Positions 1 to 7,652 are shown, counted from the first letter of the stretch. The stretch: 21,230 bases of DNA from SG8-41 sp035456985 (GCA_035456985.1 DATICE010000175.1:1-21230), one strand, 5' to 3'. Program-made: numbers and translations. The notes: generated from the letters alone by a model not told the origin.

Positions 1-175
1 GCTGCTCCGCGCCTGCTGCGGCGGGGCGAGCCTGCCGGAGGTCGGCGATCCCGTCGTCGGTGCGCACCTCCACCAGGATGACGCTCGAGTCCTTCAGCTC
101 CTCGTGCGCCGTCCATAGCGTGTGCTTGAGCGGCACCGAGATGGTATGAGTCTTCACCTCCGCGATCCTGCTCAT
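1..175 (-). CDS. Enolase-superfamily (mandelate racemase/muconate lactonizing-like) protein, N-terminal fragment
   Basis: The reading frame starts at ATG 175 and is open to the left window edge (58 codons). A purine-rich Shine-Dalgarno (GGGAGGGG) lies just upstream. The first 43 residues (MSRIAEVKTHTISVPLKHTL, then an ...ILVEVRTDDGI segment) resemble the N-terminal capping domain of the mandelate racemase/muconate lactonizing family: a beta strand, a 'PL' turn, then V-x-V-x-TDDG. In that family the next residues are normally G-x-G-[EQ]. Here they read ADLRQARPAAAG, which does not fit. This may be a frameshift, a truncation or poor sequence at the contig end. No catalytic residues lie in the window, so substrate and reaction cannot be assigned. 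It follows dsbB on the same strand after 131 bp. Confidence 0.5.
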   Translation of the reverse strand, partial: MSRIAEVKTHTISVPLKHTLWTAHEELKDSSVILVEVRTDDGIADLRQARPAAAGAEQ

Positions 176-193
176 TCATCCCCTCCCATTACT

Positions 194-250
194 CTAAGCG
201 ACACGAAATTCTATCCGCCCGTGATCTCGCCGGGCCTGGCCTGGGCGCCG
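194..250 (-). repeat. Imperfect direct repeat, copy 1 (pairs with 1354-1410)
   Basis: The core 216-250 matches 1376-1410 at 33 of 35 positions, and weaker similarity continues to about 194 (shared GAnTTTC and TCGCTT blocks on the minus strand). The two copies are in the same orientation, exactly 1160 bp apart. This copy ends about 20 bp upstream of the start codon of the gene at 1-175. It contains GGCGCC and is GC-rich. It could be a shared regulatory element, a small dispersed repeat, or the scar of a duplication or insertion. No known family was recognised. Confidence 0.65.
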
Positions 251-306
251 GGAATAGGTGCGGGAGCGTCAATGAGTTACGTGGCAGAGCGGCAAAGCTA
301 TTTGGG

Positions 307-864
307 CTAGGGCTTGCCCTCGGGATGCAGCAGCCTGTAGTCCGCCGGGTCAGGCGGACACCAGGTAAATCCGCACTCGAGCAGCGCATCCCCCGCATTC
401 ACTATCGTGATTGCGACCACGAGCCAGACCGCGGCTCGCTCAAAAACACCTGTGTGCGGCCGGGCTGCCCGCAAGTCGAATTGCCCCTCGAAGAGAAGGA
501 CCCCGGCACATGCAGCGATTGCCGCGACGAAGCAGATGAAGGCCCACGTATATAAGTGGTAGCCCAGCACCGCGGACCCGAAGCCGACGTCTCCCGGCTC
601 GATATGCAGAAGCACCTGGCGCGCGGCAATGAACGCCCCGACCAGAGCCGCAACAATCGCCAGCGCGTAATGGGCAGGCCGCGGGCCATGGCACACGGTC
701 AGGATGGGCCCAACCGCCAGCGCGCAGAACGCAACCCGCTGCAGCAGGCAAAGCGGGCAAGGAAGCTCCCCGAGCGCAAACTGGTAGAAAAACGCTTCGA
801 GCAATACCGCACAGATGGCGTAAAGACCCACTGCATTCAAACGGACGGCAAGCTGCGGGCTCAT
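307..864 (-). CDS. Disulfide bond formation protein DsbB family (quinone-linked thiol oxidoreductase)
   Basis: Integral inner-membrane protein of 185 aa from ATG 864. GGAG lies 7 nt upstream of that ATG. A TTG at 870 is possible, but would leave almost no space after the Shine-Dalgarno. DsbB proteins reoxidise periplasmic DsbA and pass the electrons to quinone. The first periplasmic loop carries GELPCPLCLLQR with C36 and C39, the DsbB CxxC site. About five hydrophobic segments are visible (roughly 11-32, 41-60, 66-87, 100-125, 138-160). The loop after the third segment has no cysteine. Instead a second pair, C164 and C169 (CGFTWCPPDP), lies in the C-terminal tail after the fifth segment, predicted periplasmic. 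This layout, and the neighbouring DUF5993 gene 17 bp upstream, fit a DsbB-like subfamily rather than classical four-helix DsbB. Confidence 0.88.
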   Translation of the reverse strand: MSPQLAVRLNAVGLYAICAVLLEAFFYQFALGELPCPLCLLQRVAFCALAVGPILTVCHGPRPAHYALAIVAALVGAFIAARQVLLHIEPGDVGFGSAVLGYHLYTWAFICFVAAIAACAGVLLFEGQFDLRAARPHTGVFERAAVWLVVAITIVNAGDALLECGFTWCPPDPADYRLLHPEGKP

Positions 865-881
865 CGCCAATCTCCGATCGT

Positions 882-1040
882 CTAGAACGAGAGCGGCAAT
901 CGGCCCGTCGCGTGATGAAAATAGAGCGCGATGGTAAGCACTATCGCGATCCCGAACAGCACGTACGCCGGGCGCGCGTCGCGTCGCGCAGCAACGAGCA
1001 TCGTTGCGGCCAGGAGAAGAAAGATCACGGCGAAATTCAT
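882..1040 (-). CDS. DUF5993 family small membrane protein
   Basis: A 52-aa protein starting at ATG 1040, with GGAAGAG about 8 nt upstream. It has two hydrophobic segments (about residues 2-15 and 22-40) separated by a basic ARRDARP turn, and ends in FHHATGRLPLSF. Size, two-helix layout and the HHAT-x-x-L-x-L-S-F ending fit DUF5993, small proteins known to be encoded next to DsbB-like genes. The function is not established; an accessory subunit of the DsbB-like protein is an inference from the gene pairing. The frame is open upstream to 1148, but that extension lacks membrane character and would overlap the preceding ORF. Confidence 0.78.
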   Translation of the reverse strand: MNFAVIFLLLAATMLVAARRDARPAYVLFGIAIVLTIALYFHHATGRLPLSF

Positions 1041-1041
1041 G

Positions 1042-1179
1042 TCATCGCTCTTCCACAATGTGCTGCGCCGCAGGCTTGTATTGAGGTATAGGCGTAATGC
1101 CGGCGCGCATCGCGTCCTCGAGAGCACTTCCACTGACGTAGCCATCATAACGAGTGGCCGCGGCGTGGTCAGCGGGCAT
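1042..1179 (-). CDS. Small hypothetical protein (45 aa) upstream of DUF5993
   Basis: The ORF runs from ATG 1179, preceded by AGAGGA with 6-nt spacing, to a TGA that ends 1 nt before the DUF5993 start codon, as expected for a translationally coupled operon gene. The product is soluble-looking, starts MPADHAAATRYDGYVSGSAL and ends QHIVEER. No domain was recognised. The frame is open further upstream: a GTG at 1248 with AAGGAGG at 11-nt spacing would give 68 aa. The upstream extension (rich in Glu, Lys and Arg) looks less protein-like, so the shorter form is preferred. It may be a real small protein or a leader ORF. Confidence 0.4.
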   Translation of the reverse strand: MPADHAAATRYDGYVSGSALEDAMRAGITPIPQYKPAAQHIVEER

Positions 1180-1559
1180 CCGGCTTCCTCTCAAGCCCCT
1201 CCCGTCGCACGCGATATCGGTTTCCATGACCTCGATGTGCCCGTGCACGTTTTCAAAGGCCTCCTTCTTTGAACTGTCCTCTGCCTCCTCCAGCCGCTGC
1301 TCGCCCTCCTCTCGAATCGTTACGATACACGAATCGCGTCAGCGTCTCGTTGGCAAAGCGATCGGAAACTCAACTCGCCCGTGATCTCCCCGGGCCAGGC
1401 CTGGGCGCCGTGAGTTCAAACCGGCGTCTTCCCTCAAATGCCTGGGCAGCCGCTTGCGCAACATCGGCCACAGGCGTGTGACAGAATCGCCCGAAAGGAT
1501 GGCAGGATAGAATTGCAGGGCCATGGAAGCAGTATCGCGAACATAGCCGTCGGGCACCG
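1180..1559. other. 380-bp stretch without a convincing gene
   Basis: The interval lies between the divergent starts of the small-ORF/DUF5993/dsbB operon (minus) and the methyltransferase (plus), so promoters for both should be here. No strong -35/-10 pair stands out. It holds copy 2 of the 55-bp repeat (1354-1410), whose core contains the perfect palindrome CCAGGCCTGG. The only ORFs (for example minus 1339-1557 and plus 1438-1668) are low-complexity shadows without recognisable domains. The plus strand from about 1255 to 1315 is strikingly pyrimidine-rich. Confidence 0.6.
1354..1410 (-). repeat. Imperfect direct repeat, copy 2 (pairs with 194-250)
   Basis: The core 1376-1410 differs from 216-250 at two positions. 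The two copies are in direct orientation with a 1160-bp offset, and they flank the small ORF, DUF5993 and dsbB. This copy lies about 175 bp upstream of the small ORF start, in the likely promoter region of that operon. One of the two core differences makes CCAGGCCTGG a perfect palindrome in this copy only. Confidence 0.65.
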
Positions 1560-2306
1560 ATGCGCGGCTCAGAGATCTTGCACCGTGTGCGTACCGCCGC
1601 CTCGCTCACGCAGCCGAGGCAGCTCGCCTTGCGTGGCTTCCGCTGCCCGATGTGCGGGCCGAGCTTGATGGTGCGTCTATCGGCGTCGGACATCGGCGTG
1701 CGCTGCGTACGCTGCGCAGCAAGTGCCATGACGCTGTCACTCGCCTGCGCGCTCAAGGAATTGCGGCCCGACCTCGGTAACAAGGACGTGTATGAGCTTT
1801 CCTCGCGCGGCCCGTTGTTCGAGTTCCTGCGCCGCGAAGTACCACGGCTCACTTTCTCCGAGTATTTCGACGACGTCGAGCCCGGCGCCTGGCGCAGAAG
1901 CGTTCAATGCCAGGACGTGCAGCGCCTTACGTTCGACGACGCGTCATTCGACGTCGTCACCTCGACCGGAGTGTTCGAGCACGTGGCCGACGACGCACGC
2001 GGCTTTCGCGAGGTCCGGCGCGTGTTGCGCCCCGGCGGAATCTTGGTTTTCACTGTTCCACTGTCCGACGCGGATGCGACGGTGGAGCGTGCGCGACTGC
2101 GAAACGGCGTCGTCGAGCACCTGCTTCCGCCCGAATACCACGGCGATCGCATTCGCGGGCATGGTCGTGTGCTAGCGTATCGCAACTATGGCCGCGACAT
2201 TACCGGCCGACTGCGCGTTTGCGGTTTCGGCAGCGCGGAAATCGACTGGCGATTCAGGACAGCCTTCCTCGGTCAGGGCAGCGGGGTAGTGGTGGCGCGA
2301 ATCTAG
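1560..2306 (+). CDS. Class I SAM-dependent methyltransferase with N-terminal zinc ribbon
   Basis: A 248-aa protein. Residues 29-52 hold two CxxC knuckles (C29/C32 and C49/C52), a small zinc-ribbon module. The methyltransferase domain follows: a degenerate motif I region VYELSSRGPL (77-86), the segment FDDASFDVVTSTGVFEHV (125-142; acidic post-III region with the FEHV helix typical of Methyltransf_11), and RRVLRPGGILVFTVPL (153-168). Such proteins often methylate small molecules or sugars, but no substrate can be inferred. ATG 1560 lacks a clear Shine-Dalgarno, so a slightly later start is possible. It is monocistronic, convergent with the cysS side, and has no functional link to its neighbours. 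Confidence 0.85.
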   Translation: MRGSEILHRVRTAASLTQPRQLALRGFRCPMCGPSLMVRLSASDIGVRCVRCAASAMTLSLACALKELRPDLGNKDVYELSSRGPLFEFLRREVPRLTFSEYFDDVEPGAWRRSVQCQDVQRLTFDDASFDVVTSTGVFEHVADDARGFREVRRVLRPGGILVFTVPLSDADATVERARLRNGVVEHLLPPEYHGDRIRGHGRVLAYRNYGRDITGRLRVCGFGSAEIDWRFRTAFLGQGSGVVVARI

Positions 2307-2329
2307 CGCGGTGGCCGCGTCGCGGCGGA

Positions 2330-2460
2330 TGCGCATCTACGTCACCGGCGCTGGCTCGCCCTAGCGCGACGATTTCATCGCGCTGCTCCGGCACCATAGA
2401 CGTCATGCCTGCGATCAGGATTCCGAGTCTGCCGAAATTGGCAAAGCCGAAGGCGCTCTG
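2330..2460 (-). pseudogene. Relic of the C-terminus of a NupC-type (CNT family) nucleoside transporter
   Basis: Minus-strand translation from 2460 reads SAFGFANFGRLGILIAGM, then TSMVPEQRDEIVALG. This corresponds to the conserved C-terminal block of concentrative nucleoside transporters (CGFANFxSxGIxIGGLGxMAPxRRxEIxxLGLRA). After VALG the similarity fades (GRASAGDVDA in place of LRAxLAGTLAT) and the frame then becomes arginine- and proline-rich without a membrane helix. The N-terminal 350 or so residues expected for the family are absent: immediately upstream is the intact cysS stop codon at 2473. This is a gene remnant left after deletion, not an expressed protein. Confidence 0.68.
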
Positions 2461-2472
2461 ATGGGCGAGCAT

Positions 2473-3843
<1,371 letters not shown>

Positions 3844-3952
3844 GCTCCTGCCCGTCGCGCGCTCGCGCCCGCTTGCGAGCCGCCCTCCCCCCGACCAAGG
3901 CTATCCGCCGCGACAGCAGGCCACTGCCGGCAGGGACGCAAAATTATGCAGT

Positions 3953-3980
3953 TTGAATTGCCCGGGGTTCTTGGTAAAAT
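3953..3980 (+). promoter_or_regulatory. Candidate sigma-70 promoter for the TPR/L,D-transpeptidase genes
   Basis: TTGAAT (3953-3958) is separated by 16 nt from TAAAAT (3975-3980), a good match to -35/-10. Transcription would start near 3987, leaving a leader of about 40 nt with GGGGAAAG about 9 nt before ATG 4031. The interval 3940-4025 is clearly more AT-rich than its surroundings. A minus-strand CATAAT at 3943-3948 could serve cysS, but no matching -35 was seen. Confidence 0.5.
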
Positions 3981-4030
3981 TTCTAGGATTATGTCACTAA
4001 CCCACTGAAATTCGGGGAAAGTATAGCACG

Positions 4031-5116
4031 ATGCTCCGCCCCGCCTTACGCTTCGCCGGGATCGTCGGGACTGTCGCCGCCGTCCTGCTCACCCCGGTTC
4101 CAGCGGTGGCTCAACGCGACGCGCTGCAGGAAGCAAATCAGCTGTTCAAGCAGGGCCAGTACGACCGCGCGCTCGAGCGCGTGGAGGCCCATCTCAAGGC
4201 TAATCCCCGGGATGCGCGCGGGCGCTTCCTCAGGGGAATCATATTCGCGGAGCAGCGCAAGCCGAACGAAGCAATCAAGGTATTCACGGAGTTGACTCAG
4301 GATTTCCCGGAGTTGCCGGAGCCCTACAACAATCTTGCGGTACTCTACGCGTCGCAGGGCCAGTACGAAAAGGCGCGTTCCGCGCTCGAGATGGCGATCC
4401 GCACGCATCCGAGCTACGCCACCGCGCACGAGAACCTCGGGGACATCTACGCCAAGATGGCGAGCCAGGCCTACGACAAGGCGCTGCAGCTCGACAAGGC
4501 CAATGCCCCGCTCCAGACCAAGCTCAACCTGATCAAGGATATCTTCGTAGGCAGCACACGCCCGCCGAAGCCCGAAGGCGCCAAGCCGGAGGCAGAGAAG
4601 GTCGCCGTCGCAGCCCCCGTGCAGAAACCACCGGCGCCGGTCACGCAGTCTCAGGGCGCGGCGCCCGCTCCGGTGGCAACCAAACCCGCCCCGGTGGCAA
4701 CCAAACCCGCCCTGGTGGCAACCAAGCCCGCTTCGGCCAAACCCCAGGCCAAGCCCGCCACCAAGCCATCCGGCAATCCCGAGGAAGTGTTGATCGCGGT
4801 CAATCTGTGGGCAAAGGCGTGGTCGGAAAACGATGTCGGCGGCTATCTCGCGCATTACGCCTCCGATTTCAAGACGCCTAATGGCGAGCCGCGCGCGAGC
4901 TGGGAAGCCCAACGCAAGGCGCGCATCGCCAAGCCGCGCGAAATCCAGGTCGACGTCGAATCGCCCAAGGTCGTGTTCAACGACAACGGCCGGGTGACGG
5001 TGACCTTTCGCCAGCATTACCGGTCGGATACCCTCAATATCACCAGCAACAAGACGCTGGTGATGGTCAAGTCGGGAGACCGGTGGCTGATTCAGATCGA
5101 GAAGGTCGGCAGTTGA
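4031..5116 (+). CDS. Exported TPR protein with C-terminal NTF2-like (Csd6-type) domain
   Basis: A 361-aa protein. Residues 1-27 form a signal peptide (hydrophobic core then VPAVA, cleavage before Q28), so it is periplasmic. Residues 30-175 carry about four tetratricopeptide repeats (for example EANQLFKQGQYDRALERVEA and EPYNNLAVLYASQGQYEKA). A Pro/Ala/Lys-rich linker (about 178-262) includes three exact heptapeptide-type repeats (VATKPA). Residues 265-361 form an NTF2-like fold segment (WAKAWSENDVGGYLAHYASDF, ending GDRWLIQIEKV) resembling the C-terminal domain of L,D-transpeptidases such as Helicobacter Csd6. The next gene ends with a related domain, and the two genes overlap by 4 nt. A role as partner or scaffold for the L,D-transpeptidase in peptidoglycan modification is an inference. 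Confidence 0.88.
   Translation: MLRPALRFAGIVGTVAAVLLTPVPAVAQRDALQEANQLFKQGQYDRALERVEAHLKANPRDARGRFLRGIIFAEQRKPNEAIKVFTELTQDFPELPEPYNNLAVLYASQGQYEKARSALEMAIRTHPSYATAHENLGDIYAKMASQAYDKALQLDKANAPLQTKLNLIKDIFVGSTRPPKPEGAKPEAEKVAVAAPVQKPPAPVTQSQGAAPAPVATKPAPVATKPALVATKPASAKPQAKPATKPSGNPEEVLIAVNLWAKAWSENDVGGYLAHYASDFKTPNGEPRASWEAQRKARIAKPREIQVDVESPKVVFNDNGRVTVTFRQHYRSDTLNITSNKTLVMVKSGDRWLIQIEKVGS
4670..4732 (+). repeat. Three tandem 21-bp repeats inside the TPR gene linker
   Basis: The unit ccggtggcaaccaaacccgcc occurs at 4670-4690 and 4691-4711 without change, and at 4712-4732 with three substitutions. It keeps the reading frame and encodes PVATKPA-type repeats in the disordered linker. The near identity implies recent duplication and possible length variation between strains. 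Confidence 0.85.
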
Positions 5117-6399
5117 ATCCGTTGGACCTGCGCGGCTCGCGCCCGCTTCGCTATGCGTTTACAGCGCTGCTGCTGGTCGCGGTTGGCGCCTGCGCGCTGG
5201 TCATGAACGGCCGCTCGGGCCAGGCGGTGTCCGCGCCGGCCGCGGTTTCCGTCCCGTCGCTCAAGTCGCAGGACGCGGCGAGCGGTCCCGAGGCGCTGCT
5301 GTCGAGGACATTGCATGAGGTCGGCAACCACCGGCTCGACGCCGCCGCGTCCGAGATCGACAAGGCCATCCGGGACTATCCCAATTTCCGGCTCGCGTAC
5401 CTGATCAAGGGCGATCTCCTGCTCGCCCGCGCGCGCCCGCTCACGACGGTCGGCAACGCATCGGGCGCGCCGCTCGACCGGCTGGAGGAACTGCGCGCGG
5501 AAGCGCGCGCGCGGCTCGCGCGCATCCAGCAGGAACGACCGGTCGGCCTCGTGCCACGCTACGTGGTGCAGATGCATCCGGAGCAGCGGCACGTTCTGTT
5601 GGTGGACACGGCCCGGTCCACGCTCTATGTGTTCGAGAACCGCGGTGGCGAGCCGCGCTACGTCACGGACTACTACGTCAGCATCGGCAAGAACGGGATC
5701 AACAAGTTCCGCGAAGGCGACAACAAGACGCCGCTCGGCGTCTATCACGTGACAGGCCGCCTTTCGCGCGAGAAGCTGAGCGCGGATTACGGCAGACTTG
5801 CCGAGCAATACGGCATCGGCGCGCTGCCGATCAGCTATCCCAACGAATGGGACCGCCGCGAAGGCCGCAACGGCCACGGCATCTGGCTGCATGGAGTGCC
5901 CTTCGATACCTACAGCCGGCCGCCGCTCGCGAGCAACGGCTGCATCGCGCTCACCAACGAGGATTTCACGGCGATCTCCCGGGAGGTGCAGATTGGGCTC
6001 ACGCCGGTGATCATCGCAAACGGCGTCGACTGGGTGGCGTCCAGGGCCAGCGCGGCCTTGCGCGAGGAGCTCGCGCAGCGGGTCGAGAGTTGGCGCCGCG
6101 GCTGGGAGAGCCGCGATACGGACAACTACCTCACCCACTACGCGGCCGGCTTCTCCGACGGGCGGATGAATCTCGCGCGGTGGTCCGCGCAAAAGCACAA
6201 GGTCAATGCCCGCAAGTCCTGGATCCGGGTCAAGCTCGACCGCGTGAGCATGTACCTGCACCCGGGACGGGACGACCTGGTGGTGGTGACGTTCGACCAG
6301 GATTACGCGAGCAGCAACCTCGCCAAGAAGATGCGCAAGCGCCAGTACTGGATCCGGGAAGATGGTGTCTGGCGCATCCTGCACGAAGGCGCTGCTTGA
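5113..6399 (+). CDS. L,D-transpeptidase (YkuD domain) with C-terminal NTF2-like domain
   Basis: A 428-aa protein from TTG 5113, which overlaps the preceding TGA as TTGA; GAGAAGG lies 7 nt upstream. The alternative GTG at 5083 would overlap the previous gene by 34 nt. A membrane anchor or signal segment spans about 12-32. A short TPR-like helical region (about 65-105) precedes the YkuD domain (about 150-300). That domain shows the catalytic signature H260 followed by S274-N-G-C277-I-A-L, where C277 is the nucleophile. Family members form 3-3 cross-links or trim and attach to peptidoglycan through a cysteine acyl-enzyme in the periplasm. Residues about 320-428 are an NTF2-like domain homologous to the end of the preceding protein (SWRRGWESRDTDNYLTHYAA). 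Whether this one transfers or hydrolyses cannot be told. Confidence 0.92.
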   Translation: MNPLDLRGSRPLRYAFTALLLVAVGACALVMNGRSGQAVSAPAAVSVPSLKSQDAASGPEALLSRTLHEVGNHRLDAAASEIDKAIRDYPNFRLAYLIKGDLLLARARPLTTVGNASGAPLDRLEELRAEARARLARIQQERPVGLVPRYVVQMHPEQRHVLLVDTARSTLYVFENRGGEPRYVTDYYVSIGKNGINKFREGDNKTPLGVYHVTGRLSREKLSADYGRLAEQYGIGALPISYPNEWDRREGRNGHGIWLHGVPFDTYSRPPLASNGCIALTNEDFTAISREVQIGLTPVIIANGVDWVASRASAALREELAQRVESWRRGWESRDTDNYLTHYAAGFSDGRMNLARWSAQKHKVNARKSWIRVKLDRVSMYLHPGRDDLVVVTFDQDYASSNLAKKMRKRQYWIREDGVWRILHEGAA

Positions 6400-6404
6400 G
6401 ACTC

Positions 6405-6432
6405 GTGACCGGTGACCAGTGAGCGGTGACCG
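6405..6432 (+). repeat. Heptad tandem array A (four 7-bp units)
   Basis: The units are GTGACCG, GTGACCA, GTGAGCG and GTGACCG, starting 5 nt after the stop codon of the L,D-transpeptidase gene and ending 31 nt before the preferred start of the cyclophilin gene. The array is non-coding if that start is right. It shares period and position with the arrays at 7574 and 15241 but not their sequence. Confidence 0.75.
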
Positions 6433-6463
6433 GATTACTCGCTGCATTTCCCTGTACGGCACC

Positions 6464-7051
6464 ATGACGAGAGTCCTCGTATTCGCCGCCGCCGTGCTCG
6501 CGTCGTTCGCGGCCGGCGCTGCCAATCCGCAAGTCGAAATCAAGACCAGCTTGGGCACGGTAGTGATCGAGCTCTACCGCGACAAGGCGCCGCTCACCGT
6601 CGACAATTTCCTGCAGTACGTGAAGGATCGCCACTACGACGGAACCCTATTCCACCGGGTCATCCCCGGGTTCATGATCCAGGGCGGCGGCTACGGTCCC
6701 GGTTTCAGCGAGAAGCCGGCGCGCAAGCCGGTGCGCAACGAAGCTGGCAACGGCCTCAGGAACGAAGTGGGGACTATCGCGATGGCGCGCACGTCCGACC
6801 CGCATTCCGCGACCGCCCAGTTCTTCATCAACGTCGCGGACAACGAGTTTCTCAACTTCCGGTTTCCCACCCAGGAGGGCTACGGCTACTGCGTGTTCGG
6901 GAAGGTGGTTAAGGGCATGGACGTGGTGAATCGCATCGTGAAGGTGCGCACCGGCCCCGGTCCGGGTGGACACAGCAACGTGCCGCTCAAGCCCGTCGTC
7001 ATCGAGAGCGCCCGCCTCATCGAGACCGCCGCGAAGCCTGCGACCAAGTAA
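6464..7051 (+). CDS. ppiA: Periplasmic cyclophilin-type peptidyl-prolyl cis-trans isomerase
   Basis: A 195-aa protein from ATG 6464, which begins directly with a signal peptide (MTRVLVFAAAVLASFAAGAA, cleavage near residue 20). A GTG at 6419 in the same frame would put 15 hydrophilic residues before it and would lie inside the heptad array, so it is rejected. Cyclophilin motifs are FHRVIPGFMIQGGG (about 63-76), ARTSDPHSATAQFFINV (catalytic Arg and substrate pocket) and a YGYCVFGKVVKGMDVV block. It catalyses proline isomerisation of exported proteins. A second, signal-less cyclophilin follows after 30 nt. Confidence 0.93.
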   Translation: MTRVLVFAAAVLASFAAGAANPQVEIKTSLGTVVIELYRDKAPLTVDNFLQYVKDRHYDGTLFHRVIPGFMIQGGGYGPGFSEKPARKPVRNEAGNGLRNEVGTIAMARTSDPHSATAQFFINVADNEFLNFRFPTQEGYGYCVFGKVVKGMDVVNRIVKVRTGPGPGGHSNVPLKPVVIESARLIETAAKPATK

Positions 7052-7081
7052 TCGTCACTCCGTCATTTCCTCACTCTTTAT

Positions 7082-7579
7082 ATGATCAAACTGCACACCA
7101 ATCACGGCACCATCACGCTGGAGCTCGACGAGAAGCGCGCGCCCGCGACCGTCGCCAATTTTCTCGAGTACGCGAAGAGCGGGCATTTCGGCAACACGCT
7201 CTTTCACCGTGTCATCAACGGCTTCATGATCCAGGGCGGGGGCTTCGAGCCGGGCATGAAGCAGAAGCCGACGCGGGCGCCGATCCGGAATGAAGCCGAC
7301 AACAAGCTCAAGAATGCCGCTTACACGATCGCGATGGCGCGTACTTCCGACCCCCACTCGGCGACTGCCCAGTTCTTCATCAACGTCGCCGATAACGCCT
7401 TTCTCGACCACACCGCGCCCACCCCCCAGGGCTGGGGCTACTGCGTGTTCGGGCGCGTCGTGGAGGGCAACGAGGTGGTGGACAAGATCAAGGGCGTCAA
7501 GACCGGAGCGAAGGGCATGCACCAGGACGTGCCGCTCCAGGACGTCATCATCGAGCGCGCCGAATTAGTGCAAGGATGA
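7082..7579 (+). CDS. ppiB: Cytoplasmic cyclophilin-type peptidyl-prolyl cis-trans isomerase
   Basis: A 165-aa protein, the usual PpiB length, with no signal peptide. FHRVINGFMIQGGG, ARTSDPHSATAQFFINVADN and GYCVFGRVVEGNEVVDKI form a complete cyclophilin fold. It is similar in sequence to the upstream ppiA product, so the pair probably arose by duplication. The leader is pyrimidine-rich (cctcactctttat), with no Shine-Dalgarno before ATG 7082, so translation may rely on coupling to ppiA or on an unstructured leader. The stop codon lies inside the first unit of the following heptad array. Confidence 0.96.
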   Translation: MIKLHTNHGTITLELDEKRAPATVANFLEYAKSGHFGNTLFHRVINGFMIQGGGFEPGMKQKPTRAPIRNEADNKLKNAAYTIAMARTSDPHSATAQFFINVADNAFLDHTAPTPQGWGYCVFGRVVEGNEVVDKIKGVKTGAKGMHQDVPLQDVIIERAELVQG

Positions 7580-7652
7580 AGGCGGAAAGCGGAAGGCGGA
7601 AGGAAATACCAACGAAGTTGGGGGTCATCCTTCATCCTTCATCCTTCATCCT
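7574..7652 (+). repeat. Heptad arrays B: opposing 7-bp arms around a small hairpin
   Basis: The left arm, 7574-7608, has units GGATGAA, GGCGGAA, AGCGGAA, GGCGGAA and a decayed GGAAATA. The right arm, 7625-7652, is TCATCCT four times, the complement of the left consensus. Between them CCAAC-GAA-GTTGG (7609-7621) is a perfect apex hairpin. The outer 8 nt pair exactly (7572-7579 with 7646-7653), and the arms stay in register. The array overlaps the ppiB stop and ends 10 nt before the lpxH start. No T-tract follows, so it is not a standard terminator. Confidence 0.85.

Noticed and set aside
1339..1557. 72-aa minus ORF in the gap before the methyltransferase
   Set aside because: No ribosome site, no domain, and it runs through the 55-bp repeat.
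2372..2394. Inverted repeat AGCGCGA/TCGCGCT as a cysS terminator
   Set aside because: No T-tract follows, and it falls in the coding remnant of the transporter; kept only as a remark.
4046..5017. 323-aa minus ORF with GCHQGGFGCHRGGF repeats opposite the TPR gene
   Set aside because: The repeats are the complement of the 21-bp linker repeats in the TPR gene, not an independent protein.
5092..6558. 488-aa minus-strand ORF opposite the L,D-transpeptidase
   Set aside because: Antisense shadow; Arg/Ala/Val-rich without recognisable motifs. The plus strand carries the YkuD active site.
7053..7076. Three 8-bp units (CGTCACTC, CGTCATTT, CCTCACTC) between ppiA and ppiB
   Set aside because: Too short and diverged, with a period of 8 not 7; mentioned only as a possible worn relative of the heptad arrays.
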